In this document: positions 33,139-40,919 of the stretch, piece by piece
Numbering within the stretch: the stretch's first letter is position 1
Layout: every line of letters begins with the position of its first letter
Source: Holdemanella sp. MSK.7.32
GTDB lineage: Bacteria > Bacillota_I > Bacilli_A > Erysipelotrichales > Erysipelotrichaceae
Assembly: GCF_024460475.1 (NCBI RefSeq)
Contig: NZ_JANFYN010000018.1
Coordinates: forward strand, 1 to 44,201
DNA length: 44,201 bases
Direction of reading: 5' to 3'
The notes under the pieces: model-generated
Told to the model about the DNA's origin: nothing
Database searches by the model: none
What the model saw: only the letters and a program-made list of their open reading frames with translations
Program-made: the position numbers and the translations under genes

Positions 33139-35280
33139 TTACGCTTCTGTTTTTTCTTCTTCTGTTTTAGGTTTTGGAAGTAAAGCTTTTGCGCTTACAT
33201 TGATACGACCCTTATTATCGATTTCTGTAACCTTAACATCGATGATATCACCAAGTTTTAACACGTCTTCTACTTTATCTACACGGTGGTGAGAAATTTT
33301 AGAAATGTGTAATAAACCATCTGTATTACCAAACAAGTTAACGAATGCACCGAATTTTTCTAGACGAACAACTTTAGCTGCATATACATCTCCAACTTTG
33401 GCAACACGTACGATGTCACTAATCATTTGTTTCGCCTTTTCGATTGTATCGTAATCATTGTGGTAGATGACTACTTTTCCATCATCATCAATATCAATTT
33501 TTACATTGTCACATTGCGCAATGATTTCGTTGATCATTTTTCCACCAGGTCCGATTACATCTTTAATCTTATCTGGATCAATGTTCATCATCGCAATCTT
33601 AGGTGCATATGGACTCAATTGTTCTCTTGGACATGGGATACATGCCAACATGTTATCTAAGATTTCTAAACGTGCCTTGTGAGCTTGTGCCAATGCTTCT
33701 TCGAAGATATTTTTAGTAATACCTGTTACTTTGATATCCATCTGTAAAGCTGTGATACCATTTTTCGTTCCGGCAACCTTAAAGTCCATATCTCCAAAGT
33801 GGTCTTCCATACCTTGGATATCTGTTAAAACAGTATATTTACCTGAATTATCATCCATGATCAATCCCATCGCAATACCCGCAACAGGAGCTTTGATTGG
33901 AACACCAGCAGCCATTAAAGACATTGTTCCTGCACAAATACTTGCCTGAGAACTAGATCCGTTACTTTCCATAACATCCGCTACTGTACGAATTGTATAT
34001 GGGAATTCATCTACACTTGGTAATACTTGAGCTAAAGCTCTTTCACCTAAGGCACCATGACCAATTTCACGACGTCCTGGATTTCCCATACGTCCAGTTT
34101 CACCAACGCAATATGGTGGGAAGTTATAGTGGTGCATAAAACGTTTTGAATCGACAACAGTTAAATCATCAATGATCTGGTTGTCATTTAATGCACCCAA
34201 TGTAGTTGTTGATAATACCTGTGTTTCTCCACGCGTAAATAAAGCCGAACCATGAACACGAGGAAGTAAATCCACTTGTGAGTTCAATGGACGGATTTCA
34301 TCGATTTGACGGCCATCTGGACGTACTTTGTCTTCAATGATCAAACGACGTACTTCGTCCGCTTCAATACTACGACAGATTTCACGAGCTTGTTTCACCG
34401 CATTGTTTTGATCTTTTTCAGATTCATATTCTTTGTTTGCGATCATTTCAGCAGCTTCATCTGTTAAATCATCAATTTTTCCGTAACGCTCTAATTTTTC
34501 TTTAATCGATACAGCTGCACGAATTTGTGCTTCAAAGTTTGCACGAACTTCACGATCGATTGTTTCATCTACGGCATACAATTCGATTTCACGTTTTTCT
34601 TTACCACAAGCGGCTACGATTTCTTCTTGGAATGCACATAATTTTTTGATTTGTTCATGTCCAAACATCAATGCCGCAAGCATATCTTCTTCGCTAACTT
34701 CTTTAGCTCCAGCTTCAACCATGTTTAAAGCTTGTGCAGTACCCGCAACAGTTAAATCGATATCACTTTCTTCCATTTGAGCCACTGTAGGGTTGGCAAC
34801 CAATTCTCCATTGATACGTCCAACTTTAACACCTGCGATTGGTCCATTGAATGGAATATCTGAAATACATAATGCCAATGAAGCACCAAACATAGCTGCC
34901 ATTTCAGGACTTGCATCTTGATCTACACTTAATACTGTGTTGACAACCTGTACTTCATTACGGAATCCTTCCGCAAATAAAGGACGGATTGGACGGTCGA
35001 TCATACGTGCTGTTAATGTCGCATGTTCGCTTGGTCTTCCTTCACGACGTAAAAATCCTCCTGGAATTTTTCCAACAGAATATAACTTTTCTTCAAAACT
35101 TACTGTTAAAGGGAAAAAGTCAATCCCTTCTTTTGCCTGGTTTGATGCACATGCAGTTGATAAAGTCACTGTATCTCCATAACGGATAATAACGGCTCCA
35201 TCAGCCTGTTTTGCGATTTCACCAGTTTCTACTGTGATCCCCCGACCACAAAAATCTAAATGAAACTCTTGTTTCGCCAT
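33139..35280 (-). CDS. pnp: Polyribonucleotide nucleotidyltransferase (PNPase)
   Basis: 713 residues, the standard length. Two RNase PH-like domains (first around GDTVTLSTACAS, second around ALFTRGETQVLST and VMESNGSSSQASICAGTMS), then a KH domain (DKIKDVIGPGGKMINEIIAQ) and a C-terminal S1 domain (VGDVYAAKVVRLEKFGAFVNLF). It degrades RNA by phosphorolysis. GAGGTG precedes the ATG. It is downstream of rpsO, the conserved rpsO-pnp order, but a terminator separates the two. Confidence 0.98.
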   Translation of the reverse strand: MAKQEFHLDFCGRGITVETGEIAKQADGAVIIRYGDTVTLSTACASNQAKEGIDFFPLTVSFEEKLYSVGKIPGGFLRREGRPSEHATLTARMIDRPIRPLFAEGFRNEVQVVNTVLSVDQDASPEMAAMFGASLALCISDIPFNGPIAGVKVGRINGELVANPTVAQMEESDIDLTVAGTAQALNMVEAGAKEVSEEDMLAALMFGHEQIKKLCAFQEEIVAACGKEKREIELYAVDETIDREVRANFEAQIRAAVSIKEKLERYGKIDDLTDEAAEMIANKEYESEKDQNNAVKQAREICRSIEADEVRRLIIEDKVRPDGRQIDEIRPLNSQVDLLPRVHGSALFTRGETQVLSTTTLGALNDNQIIDDLTVVDSKRFMHHYNFPPYCVGETGRMGNPGRREIGHGALGERALAQVLPSVDEFPYTIRTVADVMESNGSSSQASICAGTMSLMAAGVPIKAPVAGIAMGLIMDDNSGKYTVLTDIQGMEDHFGDMDFKVAGTKNGITALQMDIKVTGITKNIFEEALAQAHKARLEILDNMLACIPCPREQLSPYAPKIAMMNIDPDKIKDVIGPGGKMINEIIAQCDNVKIDIDDDGKVVIYHNDYDTIEKAKQMISDIVRVAKVGDVYAAKVVRLEKFGAFVNLFGNTDGLLHISKISHHRVDKVEDVLKLGDIIDVKVTEIDNKGRINVSAKALLPKPKTEEEKTEA

Positions 35281-35324
35281 TTTTTCACCTCAATCATACT
35301 TTTATATTCTATCAAATAAATGCA

Positions 35325-35354
35325 TAAAAAAAAAGTAATCTTTTCGATTACTTT
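35325..35354 (-). terminator. Terminator of rpsO, overlapping its stop codon
   Basis: AAAGTAATC (35332-35340) pairs with GATTACTTT (35346-35354), followed on the minus strand by nine T. The rpsO stop (complement of 35348-35350) is inside the stem. Confidence 0.85.
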
Positions 35355-35614
35355 CTTAAACCTAATTTAGCGATCAATGCTTTGTAACGGTCTAAATCTT
35401 TACCCTTCAAGTAAGCTAACAATTTTTTACGACGACCAACTTTTTTCATCAATCCACGTTGTGAGTGGTAATCGTGTTTGTGTTCTTTGAAGTGCTCAGT
35501 TAAACGGTTGATTTCTTCAGTCAATACAGCGATTTGAACTTCAGGAGAACCTGTGTCACCTTCGTGTACTGCATACTCTTGCATAATTGCTTGTTTTTCA
35601 GATTTTAATAACAT
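35348..35614 (-). CDS. rpsO: 30S ribosomal protein S15
   Basis: 88 residues, the standard length. The diagnostic sequence is GDTGSPEVQIAVLTEEINRL, followed by HKHDYHSQRGLMKKVGRRKKLLAYL. S15 binds the central domain of 16S rRNA early in 30S assembly. GGAGGAAG precedes the ATG. It has its own promoter and a structured leader. Confidence 0.98.
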   Translation of the reverse strand: MLLKSEKQAIMQEYAVHEGDTGSPEVQIAVLTEEINRLTEHFKEHKHDYHSQRGLMKKVGRRKKLLAYLKGKDLDRYKALIAKLGLRK

Positions 35615-35638
35615 TTTTCTTCCTCCATGTATATTAGT

Positions 35639-35682
35639 CCTTTTCTACCGAGCGAAAGGTTGGAAGTTTCCAGACTCTCAGT
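35639..35682 (-). promoter_or_regulatory. Candidate S15-responsive leader of rpsO (stem plus possible pseudoknot)
   Basis: On the minus strand ACTGAG (complement of 35677-35682) pairs with CTCGGT (complement of 35647-35652). CCTTT in the enclosed loop can pair with AAAGG just downstream (complement of 35639-35644), which would make a pseudoknot near the ribosome site. Autoregulation of rpsO by S15 through leader structures is known in several bacteria, but this structure is my own fold. Confidence 0.42.
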
Positions 35683-35696
35683 ACAAAAGCTATTAA

Positions 35697-35725
35697 ATGA
35701 TATCATTCTATCATCATAAAATCAA
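35697..35725 (-). promoter_or_regulatory. Promoter of rpsO
   Basis: TTGATT (complement of 35720-35725), a 17-base spacer and TATCAT (complement of 35697-35702). The -35 is inside the 3' end of hemW. The start point would be about 35690. Confidence 0.6.
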
Positions 35726-36782
35726 CTAGAATCGTATTTAATATTTCAAGTCCAGCATCATTTAAATAGATACATTCCCCTTCAAAACAAAAATACTCAC
35801 GATACATATCTAATACAGTGGCATAATGATTTTTAAAATCATTCTGATATTTCAAATTCCATTCTCTTATATTCAATCCAAACTTTGTACGCAATGCCAT
35901 CATGATCGCATCCATACCTCGTTCAGATAGTGGTTCAGGAATATATGTAGAACAAGGACCCTTCAAACAATACTTCTTTAAACTTGTCGTATTATCATAA
36001 CGAATGCCATCAAGTCTTCCACTTGCGCCACAGCCAAAGCCATAGAAGTCTTTATCTTGCCAATACGCTAAATTGTGTTTGGAATAATAGCCTGGCTTAC
36101 AAAAGCTAGAAATTTCATAATGAATATATCCGGCTGCTTCAAGTGTTTTCGTAATGTATTCAAACATATCCGCTTCAAGATCTGGATCACAAGGCTCTAC
36201 ACCTGTCTTTCCAAATATTGAATTTTCTTCAATTTGTAAAGAATAAATGGATAAGTGTGGTATATCTAAACTTAAAAATGTAAAAATATCTCTTTTCACA
36301 TCTTCCATTGTTTGATCGGGAAGTCCAAAAATTAAATCAACGGAGAAATTATGAATCCCACTTTCTTGAATCCATCGAATCACTTTCTTAGCCTGATTGG
36401 ATGTATGTCTTCTTCGGCAGACTTTTAATAGATCATCATTAAAGCTTTGTACACCCAAACTAATACGGTTGACTCCCAAAGAAACATAAGATGCTAGTTT
36501 TTCTTCATCTAAGGATTCAGGATTGCATTCTACGGTAAATTCATCAATATCTTTGGGAAAACAATTTCTTATCGATGTAAAATCATCCAAACTCAATACA
36601 CTTGGTGTGCCCCCACCAAAATAAAGAGTATGAAGATTTGAAATCTTATACTCTTGAATTTCTTGTATTAACTTTTCTTTCCAAAGTGAAAAGAATTGTT
36701 CATTTTTTTGAATCCGGACAAAATCACAATACGCACATATCGAATCACAGAACGGAATATGTACATAGGCTGATGGTACCAT
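35703..36782 (-). CDS. hemW: Heme chaperone HemW (radical SAM, formerly 'coproporphyrinogen III oxidase-like')
   Basis: 359 residues. The radical SAM cluster motif is C12-x3-C16-x2-C19 (CDSICAYC), followed by TLYFGGGTPSVL, NPESL and RISLGVQSFNDDLLKVCRRRH. HemW proteins bind heme and should not be called HemN without the second SAM-related residues; the short length also supports HemW. Its ATG overlaps the lepA stop (TAATG), the conserved lepA-hemW order. No heme synthesis genes are seen here. Confidence 0.92.
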   Translation of the reverse strand: MVPSAYVHIPFCDSICAYCDFVRIQKNEQFFSLWKEKLIQEIQEYKISNLHTLYFGGGTPSVLSLDDFTSIRNCFPKDIDEFTVECNPESLDEEKLASYVSLGVNRISLGVQSFNDDLLKVCRRRHTSNQAKKVIRWIQESGIHNFSVDLIFGLPDQTMEDVKRDIFTFLSLDIPHLSIYSLQIEENSIFGKTGVEPCDPDLEADMFEYITKTLEAAGYIHYEISSFCKPGYYSKHNLAYWQDKDFYGFGCGASGRLDGIRYDNTTSLKKYCLKGPCSTYIPEPLSERGMDAIMMALRTKFGLNIREWNLKYQNDFKNHYATVLDMYREYFCFEGECIYLNDAGLEILNTILVDFMMIE

Positions 36783-38584
36783 TAGTCGTCATCCATACTT
36801 AAAACGGCCATGAAGGCTTCTTGAGGAATCTCTACCGATCCAACCATCTTCATACGTTTCTTTCCTTCTTTTTGTTTCTCTAACAATTTCTTTTTACGTG
36901 AGATATCGCCACCATAACATTTTGCCAATACGTTTTTACGCAATGCCTTAATGTTTGTACGTGCAATGATCTTTCCACCAATCGCTGCCTGCACAGGAAT
37001 TTCAAATTGTTGCTTAGGAATCAAGTCTTTCAATTTTACAGCCATCGCATTACCGCGGTTGTACGCAAAATCTCTAAACACAATGGTAGATAGGGCATCG
37101 ACGATCTGTCCATTTAATAAAATATCCATCTTCACTAGACTACTTGTACGGTATCCACTAAATTCATAGTCAAAACTAGCATATCCTTTTGTACAAGATT
37201 TCATCTTATCAAAGAAATCATAAATAATTTCACTTAATGGCATTTGGTAAACCATCATCATACGAACATCATCTAAAACTTGAAGGTCTACATATTCGCC
37301 ACGTTTTTTCTGACAAAGATCCATCATTGGACCCACAAATTCTTTTGGCACCATAATGTCACACTTCACATAAGGTTCTTCAATATGATCCACTTTTTGA
37401 GGTTCTGGTAAAGCCGATGGGTTATCGATTTCTTCCATAGTACCATCTGTTTTATAGACATGATAAATTACGGATGGACTTGTTGCGATTAAACTAAGAT
37501 TGTATTCACGCTCTAAACGCTCTTCAACTACGTCCATATGTAATAAGCCTAAGAATCCGCATCGGAATCCAAATCCTAAAGCTTGTGACGTTTCCGGTTC
37601 AAAGTGTAGAGCCGCATCGTTTAATTTTAATTTGGACAACGCTTCTTTTAGGTCGTCATAACGCGCATTGTCTACAGGATACAAACCACAATAGACCATC
37701 GGATGCATTTCACGATATCCAGATAATGGTTCACTTGCAGGATTGGATGCAACTGTAATCGTATCACCGACACGAACATCTTCAATGTTTTTAATGGCTG
37801 CACTGACCCATCCTACATCTCCACAGTTCAACTGGTCTTCCACAACTTCTTTTGGTGTACGAACACCCACTTCTGTGACTTCATATTCAGCGCCTGTTGC
37901 CATAAAGCGAATCTTATCTTTTGGTTTGATTGTTCCATTCTTTACCGATACAAACGCAATGATTCCACGATAAGAATCATAGAAAGAGTCAAAGACTAAA
38001 GCTTGTGTTGGTGCTTCTTTATCCCCTTTGGGACTAGGTAGTTTATGTACGATTTCTTCTAGCACTTTATCGACATTCAATCCCGATTTAGCACTGATTT
38101 CAACCGCTTCACTACAATCCAATCCAATTAAGTCTTCAATTTCTTTTTTTACCACTTCCGGTTGGGCACTAGGAAGATCCACCTTATTTAATACAGGCAA
38201 GATTTCCAAGTCGTTTTCTAAAGCCAAATATACATTGGCTAAAGTCTGAGCTTGTACGCCTTGAGCTGCATCTACAACTAAGATAGCCCCATCACATGCC
38301 GCTAAAGAGCGAGACACTTCATATGTAAAGTCGACATGGCCTGGTGTATCAATAAGATGGAACAAGTAGTCTTGTCCATCTTTGGCATGATATACAAGCT
38401 GTACGGCATTTAATTTAATTGTGATACCACGCTCTCTTTCTAGGTCCATTGAATCTAGAATTTGATCTTTCATTTCACGCTTTTCAACCGTATCTGTAAG
38501 TTCCAAGATACGATCGGCTAACGTACTTTTTCCGTGGTCAATATGTGCAATGATACAAAAATTTCGAACATTCTTTTGATCCAT
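36782..38584 (-). CDS. lepA: Elongation factor 4 (LepA)
   Basis: 600 residues, the full length. GTPase motifs: AHIDHGKST (G1), RERGITIKLNA (G2), DTPGHVD (G3), NKVD (G4), SAKSG (G5). The LepA-specific C-terminal domain is present (CYGGDISRKKKLLEKQKEGKK near the end). It acts on the ribosome, with a role in back-translocation or 30S biogenesis. GGGGA precedes the ATG, ten bases after fmt. Confidence 0.98.
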   Translation of the reverse strand: MDQKNVRNFCIIAHIDHGKSTLADRILELTDTVEKREMKDQILDSMDLERERGITIKLNAVQLVYHAKDGQDYLFHLIDTPGHVDFTYEVSRSLAACDGAILVVDAAQGVQAQTLANVYLALENDLEILPVLNKVDLPSAQPEVVKKEIEDLIGLDCSEAVEISAKSGLNVDKVLEEIVHKLPSPKGDKEAPTQALVFDSFYDSYRGIIAFVSVKNGTIKPKDKIRFMATGAEYEVTEVGVRTPKEVVEDQLNCGDVGWVSAAIKNIEDVRVGDTITVASNPASEPLSGYREMHPMVYCGLYPVDNARYDDLKEALSKLKLNDAALHFEPETSQALGFGFRCGFLGLLHMDVVEERLEREYNLSLIATSPSVIYHVYKTDGTMEEIDNPSALPEPQKVDHIEEPYVKCDIMVPKEFVGPMMDLCQKKRGEYVDLQVLDDVRMMMVYQMPLSEIIYDFFDKMKSCTKGYASFDYEFSGYRTSSLVKMDILLNGQIVDALSTIVFRDFAYNRGNAMAVKLKDLIPKQQFEIPVQAAIGGKIIARTNIKALRKNVLAKCYGGDISRKKKLLEKQKEGKKRMKMVGSVEIPQEAFMAVLSMDDD

Positions 38585-38594
38585 AGATTTTCCC

Positions 38595-39524
38595 CTACTC
38601 TACAATATTTCCTACTAAGTTACGACCCTGTCCATTAAAGAAGCTTGCACAATCCATGACTGGCTTTCCTTCCATTTGACAAGTTTCAATCACAAGTGTA
38701 CCCAAATGAAGGCCAATGCCAAGTTTGTTCTTGCCAATCTTGATAAGACGTCCAAACTCATTCTGTTCATCTAAATAACTTGCCTTTAAAATCTTAAATT
38801 TCTTTCCATTCAACAATACATAAGCACCTGGTGCATCTGAGAAAGCACGAATTTGATTCAAAATGTGTTCATCATCCTGATTTAAATCAATATGCTCTTC
38901 TTCTTTAGATAAAATAGGCGAGAATACAACCTGACTTTCATCCTGCTCTACATAGACAGCCTTGCCAGAACAAATCTCTTCAAAATGTTCCAGTAATAAT
39001 TCACTTGCACAAATACCCATCTTTTCAAATAAAGATGTAGAATTGTCTTCAGGCAATATTTCAATTTCTTTTTGGGCTAAAACCGGTCCTGCATCCATTT
39101 TAGGTGCCATTTTCATTAAGGACATTCCACTTACTTTATCACCATTCCAAATGGCTCTTTGGATTGGGGCTCCCCCTCTATATTTAGGAAGCAAAGAACC
39201 ATGAAGGTTCACACAACCATACACAGGAAGATCCAAGACTTCCTTAGGTACAATTTGTCCATAAGCACATGTCACAATTAAATCAGGGGCAAAATCAAGA
39301 ATCGTTTGATAGTCTGACTTAATTTTAACAGGCTGAAATACAGGAATGTCATATTCTAAAGCCACTTCTTTGACTTCCGAATAGACAAGCTGTTGTTTTC
39401 TACCCTTTTTCTTATCCGGCTGTGTAACCACTAAGCCTACATGTATATCGTTTTCTAACATTGTTTTTAATACGACACTAGCAATTTTGGGTGTTCCCAT
39501 AAAAATAATGCGTCTATTTTCCAT
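38595..39524 (-). CDS. fmt: Methionyl-tRNA formyltransferase
   Basis: 309 residues. Formylates initiator Met-tRNA. The catalytic block is VNLHGSLLPKYRGGAPIQRAIWNGD, and the N-terminal nucleotide block is RIIFMGTPKIASVVLKTML. The segment after it reads GMSLMKMAPKMDAGPVLAQ, close to the usual GVTIMQM..MDTG with small changes. A C-terminal OB fold follows. First gene of fmt-lepA-hemW, with GGAGTG before the ATG. Confidence 0.96.
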   Translation of the reverse strand: MENRRIIFMGTPKIASVVLKTMLENDIHVGLVVTQPDKKKGRKQQLVYSEVKEVALEYDIPVFQPVKIKSDYQTILDFAPDLIVTCAYGQIVPKEVLDLPVYGCVNLHGSLLPKYRGGAPIQRAIWNGDKVSGMSLMKMAPKMDAGPVLAQKEIEILPEDNSTSLFEKMGICASELLLEHFEEICSGKAVYVEQDESQVVFSPILSKEEEHIDLNQDDEHILNQIRAFSDAPGAYVLLNGKKFKILKASYLDEQNEFGRLIKIGKNKLGIGLHLGTLVIETCQMEGKPVMDCASFFNGQGRNLVGNIVE

Positions 39525-39546
39525 AATATCACTCCAATACTAGAGT

Positions 39547-39552
39547 ATTATA
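39547..39552 (-). promoter_or_regulatory. -10 box of the fmt-lepA-hemW operon
   Basis: A perfect TATAAT on the minus strand. No good -35 is seen; its position would overlap the -35 of the divergent rpsT promoter. Confidence 0.5.
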
Positions 39553-39573
39553 GCGTATTTTTTTGAAGTTGTG

Positions 39574-39602
39574 TTGCAATAAATCAGAAATTTTGCTATA
39601 AT
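39574..39602 (+). promoter_or_regulatory. Promoter of rpsT
   Basis: TTGCAA (39574-39579), a 17-base spacer and TATAAT (39597-39602) preceded by TGC, an extended -10. A strong promoter, as expected for an r-protein gene. Confidence 0.85.
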
Positions 39603-39634
39603 CCATTTGCAATTTATGTCAGGAGGTGCACTTC

Positions 39635-39898
39635 ATGCCACAGATTAAATCTCAAAAGAAACGTGTTAAAACAAATAACAAGGCTCACAAATTAGTCGTA
39701 TCTAAAAAATCAGCATTGAAATCAAGTATTAAAGCTGTATTAGCAGCTGTTGATGCTAAAGATAAAGAAGCTGCTGTAGCAGCTTACAACGACTGCAGTT
39801 CTAAATTGGACAAAGCCGTAGCTAAAGGTATTCACCACAAAAACTACGCTAGCCGTCAAAAAGCACGTTTAGCTAAAGCTATTAACGAAATCGCGTAA
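39635..39898 (+). CDS. rpsT: 30S ribosomal protein S20
   Basis: 87 residues, the usual length. Highly basic and helical: begins MPQIKSQKKRVKTNNKAHKL and contains HHKNYASRQKARLAKAINEIA. The ATG at 39635 follows AGGAGGTG; an in-frame GTG at 39626 is part of that site. S20 binds the 5' domain of 16S rRNA. Divergent from fmt and opposite to holA, as in other Bacillota. Confidence 0.97.
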   Translation: MPQIKSQKKRVKTNNKAHKLVVSKKSALKSSIKAVLAAVDAKDKEAAVAAYNDCSSKLDKAVAKGIHHKNYASRQKARLAKAINEIA

Positions 39899-39907
39899 TG
39901 AAGGATT

Positions 39908-39933
39908 AAGAAGTCATATGACTTCTTTTTTTT
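39908..39933 (+). terminator. Terminator of rpsT
   Basis: Perfect palindrome AAGAAGTCATATGACTTCTT (39908-39927) followed by T residues to 39933. Confidence 0.92.
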
Positions 39934-39945
39934 ATTATCGATAAA

Positions 39946-40136
39946 AATCATGAACCAAACCAAACTACAATCGAAGCCATCGAGGAAGAAAGAAGAATGA
40001 TGTCTGATCCAACAATGCCGAAATATTCCAGCATTGATGAGCTAAAAGCGGCATTAGATATATGAAATATATCCTAGAATTTACAACTCGTAGGTACACA
40101 TTCCGACTTACTTCAATGATAAGTGCTAAATACTAA
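39946..40136 (+). pseudogene. Remnant of a RelB/DinJ-type antitoxin and YafQ-like toxin pair
   Basis: The first frame has no start codon and reads TTIEAIEEERRMMSDPTMPKYSSIDELKAALDI before a stop at 40063-40065. This is the shape of a DinJ/RelB antitoxin C-terminus (TIEA.EE.R....DPT...Y.S.DELKAAL). The ATG of a second frame overlaps that stop (ATGA, 40062-40065), as in real antitoxin-toxin operons, and encodes MKYILEFTTRR, like the first strand of YafQ/RelE toxins, before decaying to a stop at 40134-40136. Both genes are broken: the antitoxin lacks its DNA-binding N-terminus and the toxin all its catalytic residues. Confidence 0.7.
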
Positions 40137-40195
40137 TCCAAATACATTTAGATTGGCCATCCTTATTCATAGGAGCTTTTTTATTTGTCAAATAT

Positions 40196-40236
40196 AAAAA
40201 GGTGGAGTCTTACTAATTGAAGATTCCACCTTTTCA
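40196..40236. terminator. Hairpin with A-rich and T-rich flanks in the rpsT-holA gap
   Basis: AAAAGGTGGAGTCTT (left) pairs with AAGATTCCACCTTTT (right) apart from one mismatch, with an eight-base loop. It could terminate transcription in either direction. It lies between the toxin-antitoxin remnant and the tandem repeats. Confidence 0.6.
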
Positions 40237-40268
40237 TAAGTATTCCTAAAAAATCAAATCTGGTAAGT

Positions 40269-40400
40269 TTTTCTGTCGGTTGTCGACAATGATTAGACAT
40301 GAGCGTTTACCGTCTCTCATCCGACCACAACTTTTCTCTCGGTTGTCGAGTATGTAAATAGACATGAGCGTTTACCGTCTCTCATCCGACCACAACTTTT
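40269..40400. repeat. Two tandem copies of a 63-65 bp structured repeat
   Basis: Copy 1 is 40269-40331 and copy 2 is 40332-40400, which also includes four terminal T. Each has a left block TTTTCT(G/C)TCGGTTGTCGA, a variable stretch of 7-9 bases (CAATGAT or GTATGTAAA), and a 42-base block that is identical in both (40294-40335 and 40359-40400). Each copy can fold: GTTGTCG near the left pairs with CGA-CCA-CAAC at the right, and ATGAG pairs with CTCAT inside, with GCGTTTACCG in the apical loop, then TTTT. The nature is unknown. Confidence 0.85.
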
Positions 40401-40490
40401 ATAGATGCTTACCACATCTAAAGGTATTGCTACCTTCAATATAATTATACCAATAATTACCCTAAAATCAATCAATACATTCTCAAGAAA

Positions 40491-40511
40491 GACTTTTCCT
40501 ACGAAAAAGTC
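40491..40511. terminator. Small hairpin near the end of a decayed minus-strand gene
   Basis: GACTTTT (40491-40497) pairs with AAAAGTC (40505-40511). On the minus strand it follows the stop of the remnant at 40518 and leads into a short T-containing stretch. Confidence 0.4.
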
Positions 40512-40517
40512 ACACGT

Positions 40518-40790
40518 CTAAATAGCATGCCCGGTTCGTTTCCAGTCGTCCGATAACATTTCAATATCTTCTCCATCTTTCTCAACCATTCGGTATCCCA
40601 ATCCATTCAGTCTTTAGCGATGGAGTTTTTATTGTATGCATTATTTATAAATACTTCAGAATTTCATCCATGATCTATGTACCTATCATCCAGTAAGATA
40701 TCATAAACTTCTGGTTTTGATTATGTATCTTATTAAATCACAAATCCCATGCCTCTAGGATTGATGACATAAGCTGCACAATAATGTACT
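40518..40790 (-). pseudogene. Decayed protein-coding gene, family not recognised
   Basis: On the minus strand the text reads as protein when frames are joined: AYVINPRGMGFVI, then EVYDILLDDRYIDHG, a stop, EVFINNAYNKNSIAKD, a frameshift near 40612, and LNGLGYRMVEKDGEDIEMLSDDWKRTGHAI ending at 40518. The pieces have normal protein composition and the last two continue each other well, so I read this as one eroded gene with at least one stop and one or two frameshifts. I do not recognise the family. Upstream, 40791-40887 shows nothing convincing. Confidence 0.45.
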
Positions 40791-40887
40791 CAGTCCTTTT
40801 TGTTGTTCCTGATAATCTATATCATGTGATATTTTATTGTTTTTTTACATACAATATTTTTCTGTTCCGAAACCAAAATCTTAATAT

Positions 40888-40919
40888 ACAAAAAATGAAC
40901 AAGGCTATTCCTTGTTCAT
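40888..40919 (-). terminator. Terminator of the comEA-comEC-holA operon
   Basis: ATGAACAAGG (40895-40904) pairs with CCTTGTTCAT (40910-40919), followed on the minus strand by T residues. The holA stop (complement of 40905-40907) is in the loop. Confidence 0.85.

Noticed and set aside
40269..40400. CRISPR array
   Set aside because: Only two copies, and the supposed spacer would be about 23 bases of which most is itself repeated. No cas genes are nearby.
40269..40400. Known riboswitch
   Set aside because: None of the conserved cores I know (TPP, purine, SAM, c-di-GMP, preQ1) is present, and no gene follows on either strand.
39934..40887. tRNA or known small RNA gene in the rpsT-holA gap
   Set aside because: No cloverleaf, no 6S-, SRP- or tmRNA-like signature was seen; the gap holds remnants, hairpins and the tandem repeat only.
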